This document shows positions 34,931-43,500 of a stretch of DNA of 64,000 nt, one piece after another. Source of the stretch: Pilimelia terevasa (GTDB taxonomy: Bacteria; Actinomycetota; Actinomycetes; Mycobacteriales; Micromonosporaceae); contig NZ_BMQC01000017.1 in the NCBI RefSeq assembly GCF_014647915.1, positions 1-64,000 of the forward strand. The letters run 5' to 3'. The notes below the pieces were generated by a model. The model saw only the letters and a program-made list of their open reading frames with translations. It ran no database searches and had not been told where the DNA came from. Within the stretch, counting starts at the first letter, position 1. The number at the start of each line of letters is the position of its first letter. The position numbers and the translations under genes are program-made.

Positions 34931-37083
34931 CTCACAGCACTCCGGGCGGCCCGGAAGTGACCGTCGTGGTCGATGAGCTGCGCCTTCAGGACCGGGGCGA
35001 GAAATGCGGAGTACGCAGGCGTCAAGTGGGTCAGATCCTGGTACGTCAGCAGGTTGCCGACGATCATCGGGCAGAGGCGCGGACCGCAGATCCACGGTGC
35101 CGGATCGATGACCTGCACCCCGTGCTCCGCGAGTCCCGCGGCGAGAAAGCGGCGGCGCTCCGGGCGGGGCAGAGCCGAGTCGGTCTGGGCCACGCAGCGG
35201 CGGGTGTCCTTCCGGTAGATCGCCATGCACGGCAGGACTCCACCACGCTGAAACGGCACAAAGCTGATCATGGCGACCCGCGTCGGCCCCAGCGCGCGGA
35301 CAGTCTGCCGCCAGCCGTCCAGCCAGAACCGGTCGGTGTCGTCGTCGCCCCCCGACTGATACCGCGCCGACATCGAGGTCACGACCAGCGCCGGCCGCAG
35401 TTCCCGGATGGACTTCAGCGCGGCGGCCCGCCACCGCTGACATGCCTGGCCGCGCTGCGGCGTGGGCAACTCCGGGGCGACCGGTGGCGGTGGGCACTCA
35501 TTGAGTGTCCACACCGACAAACGCCAGCGCCGTTCCTCGGCGACCCGGCGCAGCGCCGGGAACCAGTGGGCGGCATGGGAATCGCCGAACAGGACGACCG
35601 TCGTGGCGCTCGCGGAGTCGCCGTACATGCAGTGTGCGCGGATATGGGCGGCGGTGTGAGACTGCTGGCACTCCCCGTCATACACCGTGCCAGCGACCGC
35701 CGTCGAGCTGTCGAGGGCGGGCGTCAAGTTGGCCGGTACGGGGGCCGGCCCGCCGTCCGCGGTGGCGAGCAGGCGCCTGATCTCCCGCTCGGGATCGTCC
35801 GCGGCGGCGAGGCCCGCACCGACCTCCTTCGCGGATCCCCCGCCGATGACCCGCGGCGGGTTGGCCCACGTGGCTACCGCGAGCGCCGCCACGACGGCGG
35901 ACGCGCCGAGACCGACGGCGACACCCCGCGCCGACCGACGCCGCAGCCGCCGCGAACGCCGGACCGGATTCTCCAGGAGGTGGTAGCTGAGCCAGGCCAC
36001 GGCGAGGGCGGCACCGGCCAGGCCGCACCGGTGCCACACCGTCGCCTCTTCGCCGATCAGGGCTACGCCGAACAGCAGGAACGGCCAGTGCCACAGGTAC
36101 CACCCGTAGCTGATCCGGCCGATGAACTGGAGCGGCGCGAGGCCGAGTAGGCGTTGCAGGAACTGCCGCGACGACCCCGCACCGGCCGCGATGACAGCGG
36201 CAGTACCGAGCACCGGGACGAGCGCGACGACGCCGGGAAAAGGAGTTCGGTCGTCGAAGAGCAGGACGCAGGCGGCGACCGCGGCCAGCCCGGCGCTGCC
36301 GAGAGCGACCCGTAGCCAGCCGATGAGCCCACGCGCCCGACCGTCGCCGACCGCGACGAGTGCCCCGACCCCCAACTCCCAGGCCCGTGCCGGCGTGGCG
36401 AAGTACGCCCACGATGGTGCGTGCGCGGTGAGGTACACGCCTAAGGCGAACGAGACGGCAACGCCGAGGCACAGCGTCGCCACGAGGCAACCGCGAAACC
36501 GGGCGCCGCCGCGGTCCCGGCGGTACGCCCACAGGAGCAGGCCGACCACCACCCAGGGCCAGACGAGGTAGAACTGCTCCTCGACGGCGAGCGACCAGAA
36601 GTGCTGGACGGGGGAAGGCGGCGTGTCCGCCGCGAAATAGTCCGTGCCGGTCACGGCCAGGCGCAAGTTGAGGAAGTAGCCGACGCTGCCGGCCACGTCC
36701 AGGGCGACCTCGCGCACCCGCAACGGCTGGAGCAGGTAGGTGCCCACCAGGACCGCCAACAGGACCGGCACCGCGGCGGGAATCAGTCGGAGCGCCCGGC
36801 GCGCGTAGAACGCCCCCACAGCCAGGCGTCCGTGGCTCTCCGCCTCCGCCAGGATCCCGCGCGTGATGACGTAACCCGACACCACGAAGAAGACGTCGAC
36901 ACCGACGTAGCCGCCGGCAGCCGCGGACACTCCGCAGTGGGCGACCACAACGGCCAGGACAGCGAGCGCCCGCAGACCTTCGATATCAGCCCTAAAGCCA
37001 CCATTCGCCCGGCGTGACTGCGGTAGCGACCGCCGGCTCTCCGGTGAGGGGCTGGTCCGAGCAGTCCACGAGGCAGTGGTCAT
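34927..37083 (-). CDS. OafA-type acyltransferase with SGNH domain
   Basis: The 718-residue protein combines an acyltransferase-3 membrane domain (FRADIEGLRALAVLAVVVAH near 30-49, FFVVSGYVITRGI, HFWSLAVEEQFYLVWP near 161-176, GRISYGWYLWHWPFLLFG) with a C-terminal SGNH hydrolase-like domain. That domain has VVLFGDSHAAHWFPAL (GDSH at 500-503) and DLTHLTPAYS near the end, supplying the Ser and the Asp/His. This plan matches OafA/OatA proteins that O-acetylate surface polysaccharide or peptidoglycan; the SGNH part transfers the acyl group outside. ATG at 37083 is chosen because upstream residues do not fit the membrane start. It belongs to the more A/T-rich accessory segment with the tachylectin and RHS genes. 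Confidence 0.85.
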   Translation of the reverse strand: MTTASWTARTSPSPESRRSLPQSRRANGGFRADIEGLRALAVLAVVVAHCGVSAAAGGYVGVDVFFVVSGYVITRGILAEAESHGRLAVGAFYARRALRLIPAAVPVLLAVLVGTYLLQPLRVREVALDVAGSVGYFLNLRLAVTGTDYFAADTPPSPVQHFWSLAVEEQFYLVWPWVVVGLLLWAYRRDRGGARFRGCLVATLCLGVAVSFALGVYLTAHAPSWAYFATPARAWELGVGALVAVGDGRARGLIGWLRVALGSAGLAAVAACVLLFDDRTPFPGVVALVPVLGTAAVIAAGAGSSRQFLQRLLGLAPLQFIGRISYGWYLWHWPFLLFGVALIGEEATVWHRCGLAGAALAVAWLSYHLLENPVRRSRRLRRRSARGVAVGLGASAVVAALAVATWANPPRVIGGGSAKEVGAGLAAADDPEREIRRLLATADGGPAPVPANLTPALDSSTAVAGTVYDGECQQSHTAAHIRAHCMYGDSASATTVVLFGDSHAAHWFPALRRVAEERRWRLSVWTLNECPPPPVAPELPTPQRGQACQRWRAAALKSIRELRPALVVTSMSARYQSGGDDDTDRFWLDGWRQTVRALGPTRVAMISFVPFQRGGVLPCMAIYRKDTRRCVAQTDSALPRPERRRFLAAGLAEHGVQVIDPAPWICGPRLCPMIVGNLLTYQDLTHLTPAYSAFLAPVLKAQLIDHDGHFRAARSAVS

Positions 37084-37195
37084 CGAGCTCGCATCTATCG
37101 TGTCGCGGGCAGGGAGCGTAGACGATACCCACCGGGCTGGTCGGGGTTCAACACGCGATGTCCACCACCGGTAGCGCCGCGATCGCACGAGCCGG

Positions 37196-37224
37196 CGGGT
37201 CCCCCGTCGTCAGCGGGGGACCCG
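37196..37224. terminator. Hairpin terminator of the tachylectin-like gene
   Basis: An 11-bp perfect stem (CGGGTCCCCCG / CGGGGGACCCG) with a seven-base loop lies eight bases downstream of the TAG of the tachylectin-like gene on the minus strand and before the acyltransferase gene. No T tract is present. Confidence 0.7.
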
Positions 37225-37231
37225 TACCCGC

Positions 37232-39310
37232 CTAGCGGATCGCCGGCACCTCACGCATGACGAAGGACGGCTCCGCCGTACGCGACGTGAACCGGCGCTC
37301 GATGACCCGCAGCGCGCCGTTCTGGTTGCGGTACACCACGGACCACCGGGGGTCGGCGCCGACGGTTACCGGGGTGATCGCCAACTCTGTCGCGGCAGCG
37401 TCCGGCATCTCGCCACCAACCAGCCGCAGTGGCACCCACGGCGCCCACTCACCCGAACCGGTGGCAGTCTCGTACGACAGGTACACCCGGTTCTCCGGCC
37501 CACGCGCCAGTACCGCGAACCGACTGTTGGCGATGTCCATGATCGCTACCGGAGCGCCGGCGGCAGCCATCTCACCGACCGGCGACCAGTCCCGCGGGAA
37601 AGGCTTGTCGACGTCGTTGGCCTGCGTCACGATGTCGCCCTCGGTGGTCCGGGCGAACAGCCGGAACCGCTTGCCGGGCAGCCGCACGATCGACGGCTCA
37701 CCGGCGAAAGTCCCCGCGCCGAGCGAGGTCCATGTCACTGTCCAGGGGTCGTTGCGCTTCATCTCGCCCGAGATCAGGTTGCCGGAGACATCCTGTCCGA
37801 TCAGCAGGAGCGTGTCGTCATCGATGGCTGCCGCCGTCGGGGTCACCGCGAAACGCGACGTGTCACGGGCCTTCATCCAACCGATGAACTCGCCGTCCCT
37901 GCCGTCCTGCTTACGGAACCACAGCGCGCCCTCGACGTCGATGCTGAGATAGGTCAGCGCGCCGTTGGGATGGGCGACGACCTCGGGGCGACCCTTGAGA
38001 CGCCCACCGAAGTCGCGCAGCCGCCAGGACGGCGAGCCGGCTTCCGACTGGGTGGCCAGCCAGTAGTGGCCGTCGGCGCGGCTGTGGCCGAGAATCTGGA
38101 CGAGCCGCCTGCCGTTGACCGCGATCGCCGGCTGGCCGGTGAAGGCGACATCGGCACCGCCGTTCTCGACGCTGAGTACCGGACATGCAGTGGGCTGGTC
38201 GCCGCCAGAGATCACCCGACAGTGCCGCAGGCCCGTCACCTGTTCGCTGTAGGTGATGTCGATCGATCCGAGGGGCGTGCCCAACTGCGGAGTCTCCAAC
38301 GCGCTGACCGGTGCGGCCGACTCCGCCGGCAACAGGACCGGTGCAGGGGTATGCGAGCTTTGCACGCGGCAGGTCGCGGGATTGGCCGCGAAGTTCGGCA
38401 CCTTCGTGAAGTCACCGCCGAGGTAGGTGTACTTCACCGGCTGATCGAACTTCGGCTCGTGGACCTGGAAGTGGACCAGACTGCCGGCCGGATGCTTCTC
38501 GACCTCCTTGTTCAGCACTCCGTAGAAGTTGCCGCCACCGACCGGGATAAGGGAGCTCAGGTTGCCCAGGCCCTTGTAGTTGACGTCGAGGTCCTTCAGC
38601 CACCGCTGCGACGTGACGTCGTACCGGTACCGGTACAACCGGTTCGCGCCGCTGCGGGTGTAGATGATGCCCGGGCCGCCGCTGGTGATCAGGTTGAAGT
38701 TGCCGAAGTGAATGTCAACCAACTGGCCGTTGATCGCCCACGTCCTGGCGCCCTCGTCGAACCGGTACAACTTCAGCCGGCCGTCGTTGTCCTGGGCGTA
38801 GATGTCGCCGCTCTCATCGACCGTGATGCGGTTGCGGTAGTCCTTGTTCCCGAACAGCGTGAAGCTGTCGCTCATCCGGTAGGCGGCCCTGCCGCCGAGG
38901 CTGGTGTCCCAGGTGGAGCCGGTCCACCGGTACCGCCACAGCCCGCGCTCCGCGTCGTTGCCGTTGGAATCGATCGCGTAAATCCGACCCTCCGGCCCGG
39001 CGAAAACCTTCTCGAAGCGATCCCAGCCAGAGGTGCCGATGACCTTCTTCTCGACCTCCCACTTCCCGGCGCTGCTGCCACCGGGAGCAGTCCGCTTCCA
39101 GGTGGCGAGCGTCTTGTCCACCTGCCCGAAGAAAATCGCGTTGCCGCTGCACTTCGGTGGCTCCGGGGACCGCAGACCGGTCGCTGCAGAGCCTGGCGGT
39201 CCTGCGTTCACCGCAACGGTTGTCGCCATGGTCACCAGGAGGCAGGCGGATATCGTGGTCGTCGAGTTCGCGACGGCGCGGCGACCCCGAAGGAAAATAG
39301 TTGTCGACAC
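37232..39310 (-). CDS. Secreted tachylectin-like propeller protein
   Basis: The 692-residue protein has a signal peptide (STTTISACLLVTMATTVAVNAG). An N-terminal tachylectin-like beta-propeller then spans about residues 60-300: DRFEKVFAGPEGRIYAIDSNGN, GLWRYRWTGSTW, NRITVDESGDIYAQDNDGRLKLYRF, GPGIIYTRSGANRLYRYRYD. A second, sialidase-like or PLL-like propeller of about 330 residues follows (ILGHSRADGHYWLATQSE, RFRLFARTTEGDIV, RFAVLARGPENRVYLSYE, WSVVYRNQNGALRVIERRF). Both halves are lectin folds, so glycan binding at the cell surface is likely. GTG at 39310 follows AGGAAGG. It is downstream of the RHS and Clp-N-like genes on the same strand. Confidence 0.78.
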   Translation of the reverse strand: MSTTIFLRGRRAVANSTTTISACLLVTMATTVAVNAGPPGSAATGLRSPEPPKCSGNAIFFGQVDKTLATWKRTAPGGSSAGKWEVEKKVIGTSGWDRFEKVFAGPEGRIYAIDSNGNDAERGLWRYRWTGSTWDTSLGGRAAYRMSDSFTLFGNKDYRNRITVDESGDIYAQDNDGRLKLYRFDEGARTWAINGQLVDIHFGNFNLITSGGPGIIYTRSGANRLYRYRYDVTSQRWLKDLDVNYKGLGNLSSLIPVGGGNFYGVLNKEVEKHPAGSLVHFQVHEPKFDQPVKYTYLGGDFTKVPNFAANPATCRVQSSHTPAPVLLPAESAAPVSALETPQLGTPLGSIDITYSEQVTGLRHCRVISGGDQPTACPVLSVENGGADVAFTGQPAIAVNGRRLVQILGHSRADGHYWLATQSEAGSPSWRLRDFGGRLKGRPEVVAHPNGALTYLSIDVEGALWFRKQDGRDGEFIGWMKARDTSRFAVTPTAAAIDDDTLLLIGQDVSGNLISGEMKRNDPWTVTWTSLGAGTFAGEPSIVRLPGKRFRLFARTTEGDIVTQANDVDKPFPRDWSPVGEMAAAGAPVAIMDIANSRFAVLARGPENRVYLSYETATGSGEWAPWVPLRLVGGEMPDAAATELAITPVTVGADPRWSVVYRNQNGALRVIERRFTSRTAEPSFVMREVPAIR

Positions 39311-39398
39311 GGGAGTTTCCTTCCTGAGAACTTGTTTCACATCTTTCGTCGTCCGCTCCGTATCCGCATCGCGCTCATGGACGGGAACCGCGCCTGTT

Positions 39399-40526
39399 TC
39401 ACGCACCATCGGATGACCGCCGCGAATCGAGGATCGACGCGAAGACCGGGTGCAACCCATTGGCCAGGACGATGTTGCGCATCTCGGGTGCGTAGTCGTC
39501 CAGTGCACGTAGCACATCCGCCAACTGCAGTTCCTGACGATTCCCGCCCAACTGAGTCAAGGCATCAAGGATTCTCGCCATCGACTCACCTAACGATACG
39601 GTGGTATTTTCCGATTGCCACCACGGATGTGTCGCCCTCGCAGACTCCGCGGGCATATTCACGCACGCCAACTGAAGGGAGTCCAGCGACGTCACGCGAC
39701 TGACCACCTCGTTCACCACAGTTTGCGAAGCGGCGTAGGCGGGTCCCAGACTCACCTTCAGATAAGCGAGGTCGCAGGACACCTGCGCCACCGCCGAAAG
39801 CAGATGAACCGCCGAAACCGTGTCTTGACCAGCGCGCAACGCCTGTCGCTCCGCTTCCCTCATCAGTGCGTGCAGGAGAGGCCCGCCGGCATCGCGTCGG
39901 GTCCGCGCGCGTTCCCATCGCCGCCGGATCGCGCTCAACGGCTGCGTCTTGGTGTCCAACGCACCCGCGGCGAGCAGCGCGTAACATCCCACGGCACACG
40001 GCGCGCCCGTGTCGGCAAGCACCTCCCGGAAGTTCGGGTCACCCATCAGACTTTCGTGGGTGACCCCCGCGTGTGCCAGGACGGACGCCATCCGCGTACC
40101 GCCTGGCAGCAGGAAGGCCGCCAGCATGTGCGCGGGACCGACGTTGCCTGCACGGCTCTCGCGTGCGAGATTCGCTGCGTACGTCAGGGCGGGACGGACG
40201 GAAGCGTCCCACGACGCCCTGCCCGCCACCGCGCCGGTGGCCTCCCGCAGCCCGGCCTGTGCGGAGTACTCGCACTCCACGTCCGGCCGCTCACGGTCCT
40301 CATGAGACCGCCAGAAGGCGAGCTCGGTGCTGTCGCGCTCTGCATCGTCGCGTTGGACGGCACTGAGCAGGCGCCCCCGCAACGGGGCGACCTGCCTCCC
40401 GAACGCCGGCAGGACATCAGCGAGCGCGACCACCACATGGCCTGCTGACGGCCGAGCGTGCCGAGTGCCCACCAGTCGTCGATAGACCCCGGCGAGCAGA
40501 TCCATCGAATGCTTAGCAAATTCCAT
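39399..40526 (-). CDS. Clp-N-like helical protein downstream of RHS toxin
   Basis: The 375-residue protein has at least two Clp-R-like repeats: SVRPALTYAANLARESRAGNVGPAHMLAAFLL (about 110-140) and LLHALMREAERQALRAGQDTVSAVHLLSAVA (about 220-250). Flanking helical segments are ELAFWRSHEDRERPDVECEYS and MARILDALTQLGG. No ATPase, HTH or membrane helix is present. The start lies only 11 bases after the stop of the 3128-residue RHS protein, where immunity or partner proteins are normally encoded, and base composition is like that of the toxin tip. A protective role toward the RHS tip is therefore possible but unproven, since typical immunity proteins are shorter. Ribosome binding site is weak, so coupling to the RHS gene is likely. 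Confidence 0.7.
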   Translation of the reverse strand: MEFAKHSMDLLAGVYRRLVGTRHARPSAGHVVVALADVLPAFGRQVAPLRGRLLSAVQRDDAERDSTELAFWRSHEDRERPDVECEYSAQAGLREATGAVAGRASWDASVRPALTYAANLARESRAGNVGPAHMLAAFLLPGGTRMASVLAHAGVTHESLMGDPNFREVLADTGAPCAVGCYALLAAGALDTKTQPLSAIRRRWERARTRRDAGGPLLHALMREAERQALRAGQDTVSAVHLLSAVAQVSCDLAYLKVSLGPAYAASQTVVNEVVSRVTSLDSLQLACVNMPAESARATHPWWQSENTTVSLGESMARILDALTQLGGNRQELQLADVLRALDDYAPEMRNIVLANGLHPVFASILDSRRSSDGA

Positions 40527-40537
40527 GTGTCTTCATT

Positions 40538-43500
40538 TCAGTTGAAATCGTTAGGGCGACTGTAATGCGGAATTCGCCAAGGATCGACGCCGTCGCGCCC
40601 GCCCTGCAGCCATCCCTTTGAGCCACCCGCCACCGTACCGAATACGCGGGCGGCGGGCCCGTACTCCGGTGCCACCGTACCGACGATCTCCGATACCCAC
40701 GCTCCGGTCTGCCAGCCCTCGTGTCCAGCCTCGTACACTTGCGGACCGAATTTGGCGCCAACCTTGTCCCACCATGTGTCAGGGCGATGGGCGCCGACAT
40801 AGTCGGGTGGCCCGTCCACATGGTGCCGCCCGTGATACGCCCGATATTCGTACGCGCGATGCTCGCCGACGTAGGAGTCGCCATTCTGGCGGTGACTTCC
40901 GGTATACGCCTTGCAATTGTGCGCAAGGACCGCACTCTCACCGACGGCCACGTAGTAGGTGTGCAGCCGGCCGACGGAAAGATTGAACGCCGCTGTCTGT
41001 GAATACCTGTTGCGTACCTCAACGACCTCGACGGTCCGGCGATCAGCGGTGAGGAACGTGTACCCGGGCTTGATGTCCTTCGCCTGGACCCACGCACGCA
41101 GGCTCGGAATCCAGAATGGGTGGCCTGCGGTGGCGGTCACATTCGCCGAGGCACCGACTCCGTCCCGCGCGCGGACGGTCACCTCGACCAGAGCCTTGTC
41201 GCCGCTGCCCGCGACTACCGCGGTAACAGCCTGGACGGCCGTGACGGCGGTCGTCGGGTCAGTGGCCAATACTTTGTCGCCGACCTTCACCTGCGCGATG
41301 GGCTTGGTCGACCCGTCCCCCATCAACACCCGCGTCTCCGGGGTGAAGCTGTTCGGACACCGCCCGAGCAGACCGCCCGAGACCCGCCCCCGGGCGAGCG
41401 CCGAAAACTCCTGCGAGATGCCGCGCCCAGCCGCGCCCGCCGCGGTCCGCAGTCCCCCGCCGACCGCCGCGAACCCCGCCTTGAGCCCCGCGCCCACCGC
41501 CGAGCCGAGGCCGCCGGCCAGGCCGCCGAACAGCGCCCCCGTCCCGATCCCCTTCCACAGTTCGGCGCCGCGCTTGCCCTCCATCGCCCCCGTCACCGCG
41601 GAGCCGACGGCCCCGGCGAGCGCCCCGCAGGCCACCGCCCCCACGCCCGTCCAGCCGATCAGCGCCCCGCAGCCGAGTCCGACGACCGCGCCGGCCGCGA
41701 AGCCGATGATGTCGGCCTTGTGGGCCTCCACCCACTCCCCGGCCGCGTGGGCGAGCGTCGAGGCCTGTTCGATGAGGGCGCCGACCCGGTCGGCGGCCGC
41801 CTGGTACATGCCCTGGAGGAACTTGGCCGGGTCGTTGACGCTCGCGCGGACCGTACCGACCACGTTGGCGGCGAACTTCGCGCTGGCGGAGACGACCGTC
41901 TTGATCCCGGTCAGCAGCGGCTTGGTGAGGGCCTTGACGACGGGCAGGACCTTGTTGCGGACCACGTCGACCACGGCGGCCTTCGCCCGCGCCGTGACCT
42001 GCCTGGCCTGCTCGTAGGCGCGGGCGGCCAGCTCCCGGGCCTTCTGCCTGGCCCAGTCCCAGGCCTTGCCGGAGGTGATCGCGTTCCAGCCCTGGCGGGC
42101 CTTGTCGGCGACCCAGCTCCAGCCGGCCTTCGCCTTGCCGTACACCCAGGACGCCGCCTTGCCCACCCAGCTCACCGCGGTGCGGACGGCCGACTTGGCG
42201 TACTCCCACGCGCGGGACGCGTAGTGGCTGGCGGCCTGGTAGGCGCCGGAGACGGCCCGGCCGGCGGCGGAGATGGTGTGGCTGACGGCGTTGACGCCGC
42301 GGTCCAGCCACTTGGGCCAGTGGCCGTCGGGGTCGTCGAAGTCCAGCGGCGCGCCCGCGGCGTAGGTGTAGCGGTTGGCCAGGATCGAGTCGCCCGCGGC
42401 GTAGGTCGCGCTGTCGCGGGAGGCGAACCCGCCGGTGCCCGGCTGGTACCAGCGGGCGCCCATGTTGACCTGCCTGGTGGCCGGGTCGGTCCAGTCGCCC
42501 TGGAAGCCGAGGTTGCCGGTGTCCCCCTTGGCGCCCACGACCTGCCCCCACGGGTCGTAGGTCGTGGCGGCGGACAGGGCGGCCGGCTTGTCGGCAGTCG
42601 GGTCGAGGTCGCCGACCACGTCGCCGTGGCCGTCGGTGAGAGCCAGCCGGGGGGCGCCGCCGTTGGCTGCCGTGGCCAGGAGTTCGCCGGTGGGGCCGCG
42701 GCTGAACGTGTCGCCGCCGTCGGTGACGACGTCGTTGTCGTCCCCGGCGTACCGGAAGGGGCTGTCGTTGCGGCCGGCGACCCGGTCGAGGCCGTCGTAG
42801 GTGTACGACTGGCCGTGGGCGGACACCAGCCGGTCGAAGGCGTCGAAGGCCAGCGGCTCCTTCAGGCCGGAGCTGGTCCGGGCCGCCATCGTGCCGCGGG
42901 CGGTGTGGTCGTAGGTGTACTCGCCGTCGGCCAGCAGGCGGTTGCGCTCGTCGTAGGTGGCGGTGTGGGCGCCGGCGCGGGTGCGGTTGCCGGCGTCGTC
43001 CCACCCGTACGCGGTGGCGCCGCCGGGGCCGGTCCACCGGGTGAGCCGGCCGGCGTCGTCGTAGTCGTAGGTGTTGTCGCCGCCCTCGGGGAAGCCGACG
43101 GCCTTCTTGGACGTCAGGTGGCCGTTCAGGTCGAAGCCGTAGGCCAGCGAGGCCACGACGCCGCCCTCGGCGTTGCGCAGGGTGTCGCCGGCCAGGCGCC
43201 CGAAGGTGTCGTAGGTCAGCGTGCGGACCCGGCCGGCGCCGTAGTCGACGGCGTCGACGTTGCCGGCGGCGTCGTAGCCCAGCCGCTGGGTCAGCCTGGT
43301 CATGCCGTCGGTGGCGGTGGCCAGCCGGGCCTTGTCGTAGGTGAAGGTCGCGGTGCCGGCGGCGTCGGACCGCTGCCGCAGCCGGCCGTCCTCGTCGTAG
43401 TCGAACGTGGCGTCGCCGGACGGGCCGGTGCTGGCCATCAGCGCGCCCCGGTCGTCGTACCGGAAGCTGTTGTCGCCCCGGGGCGCCCGCACGGTGGTCA

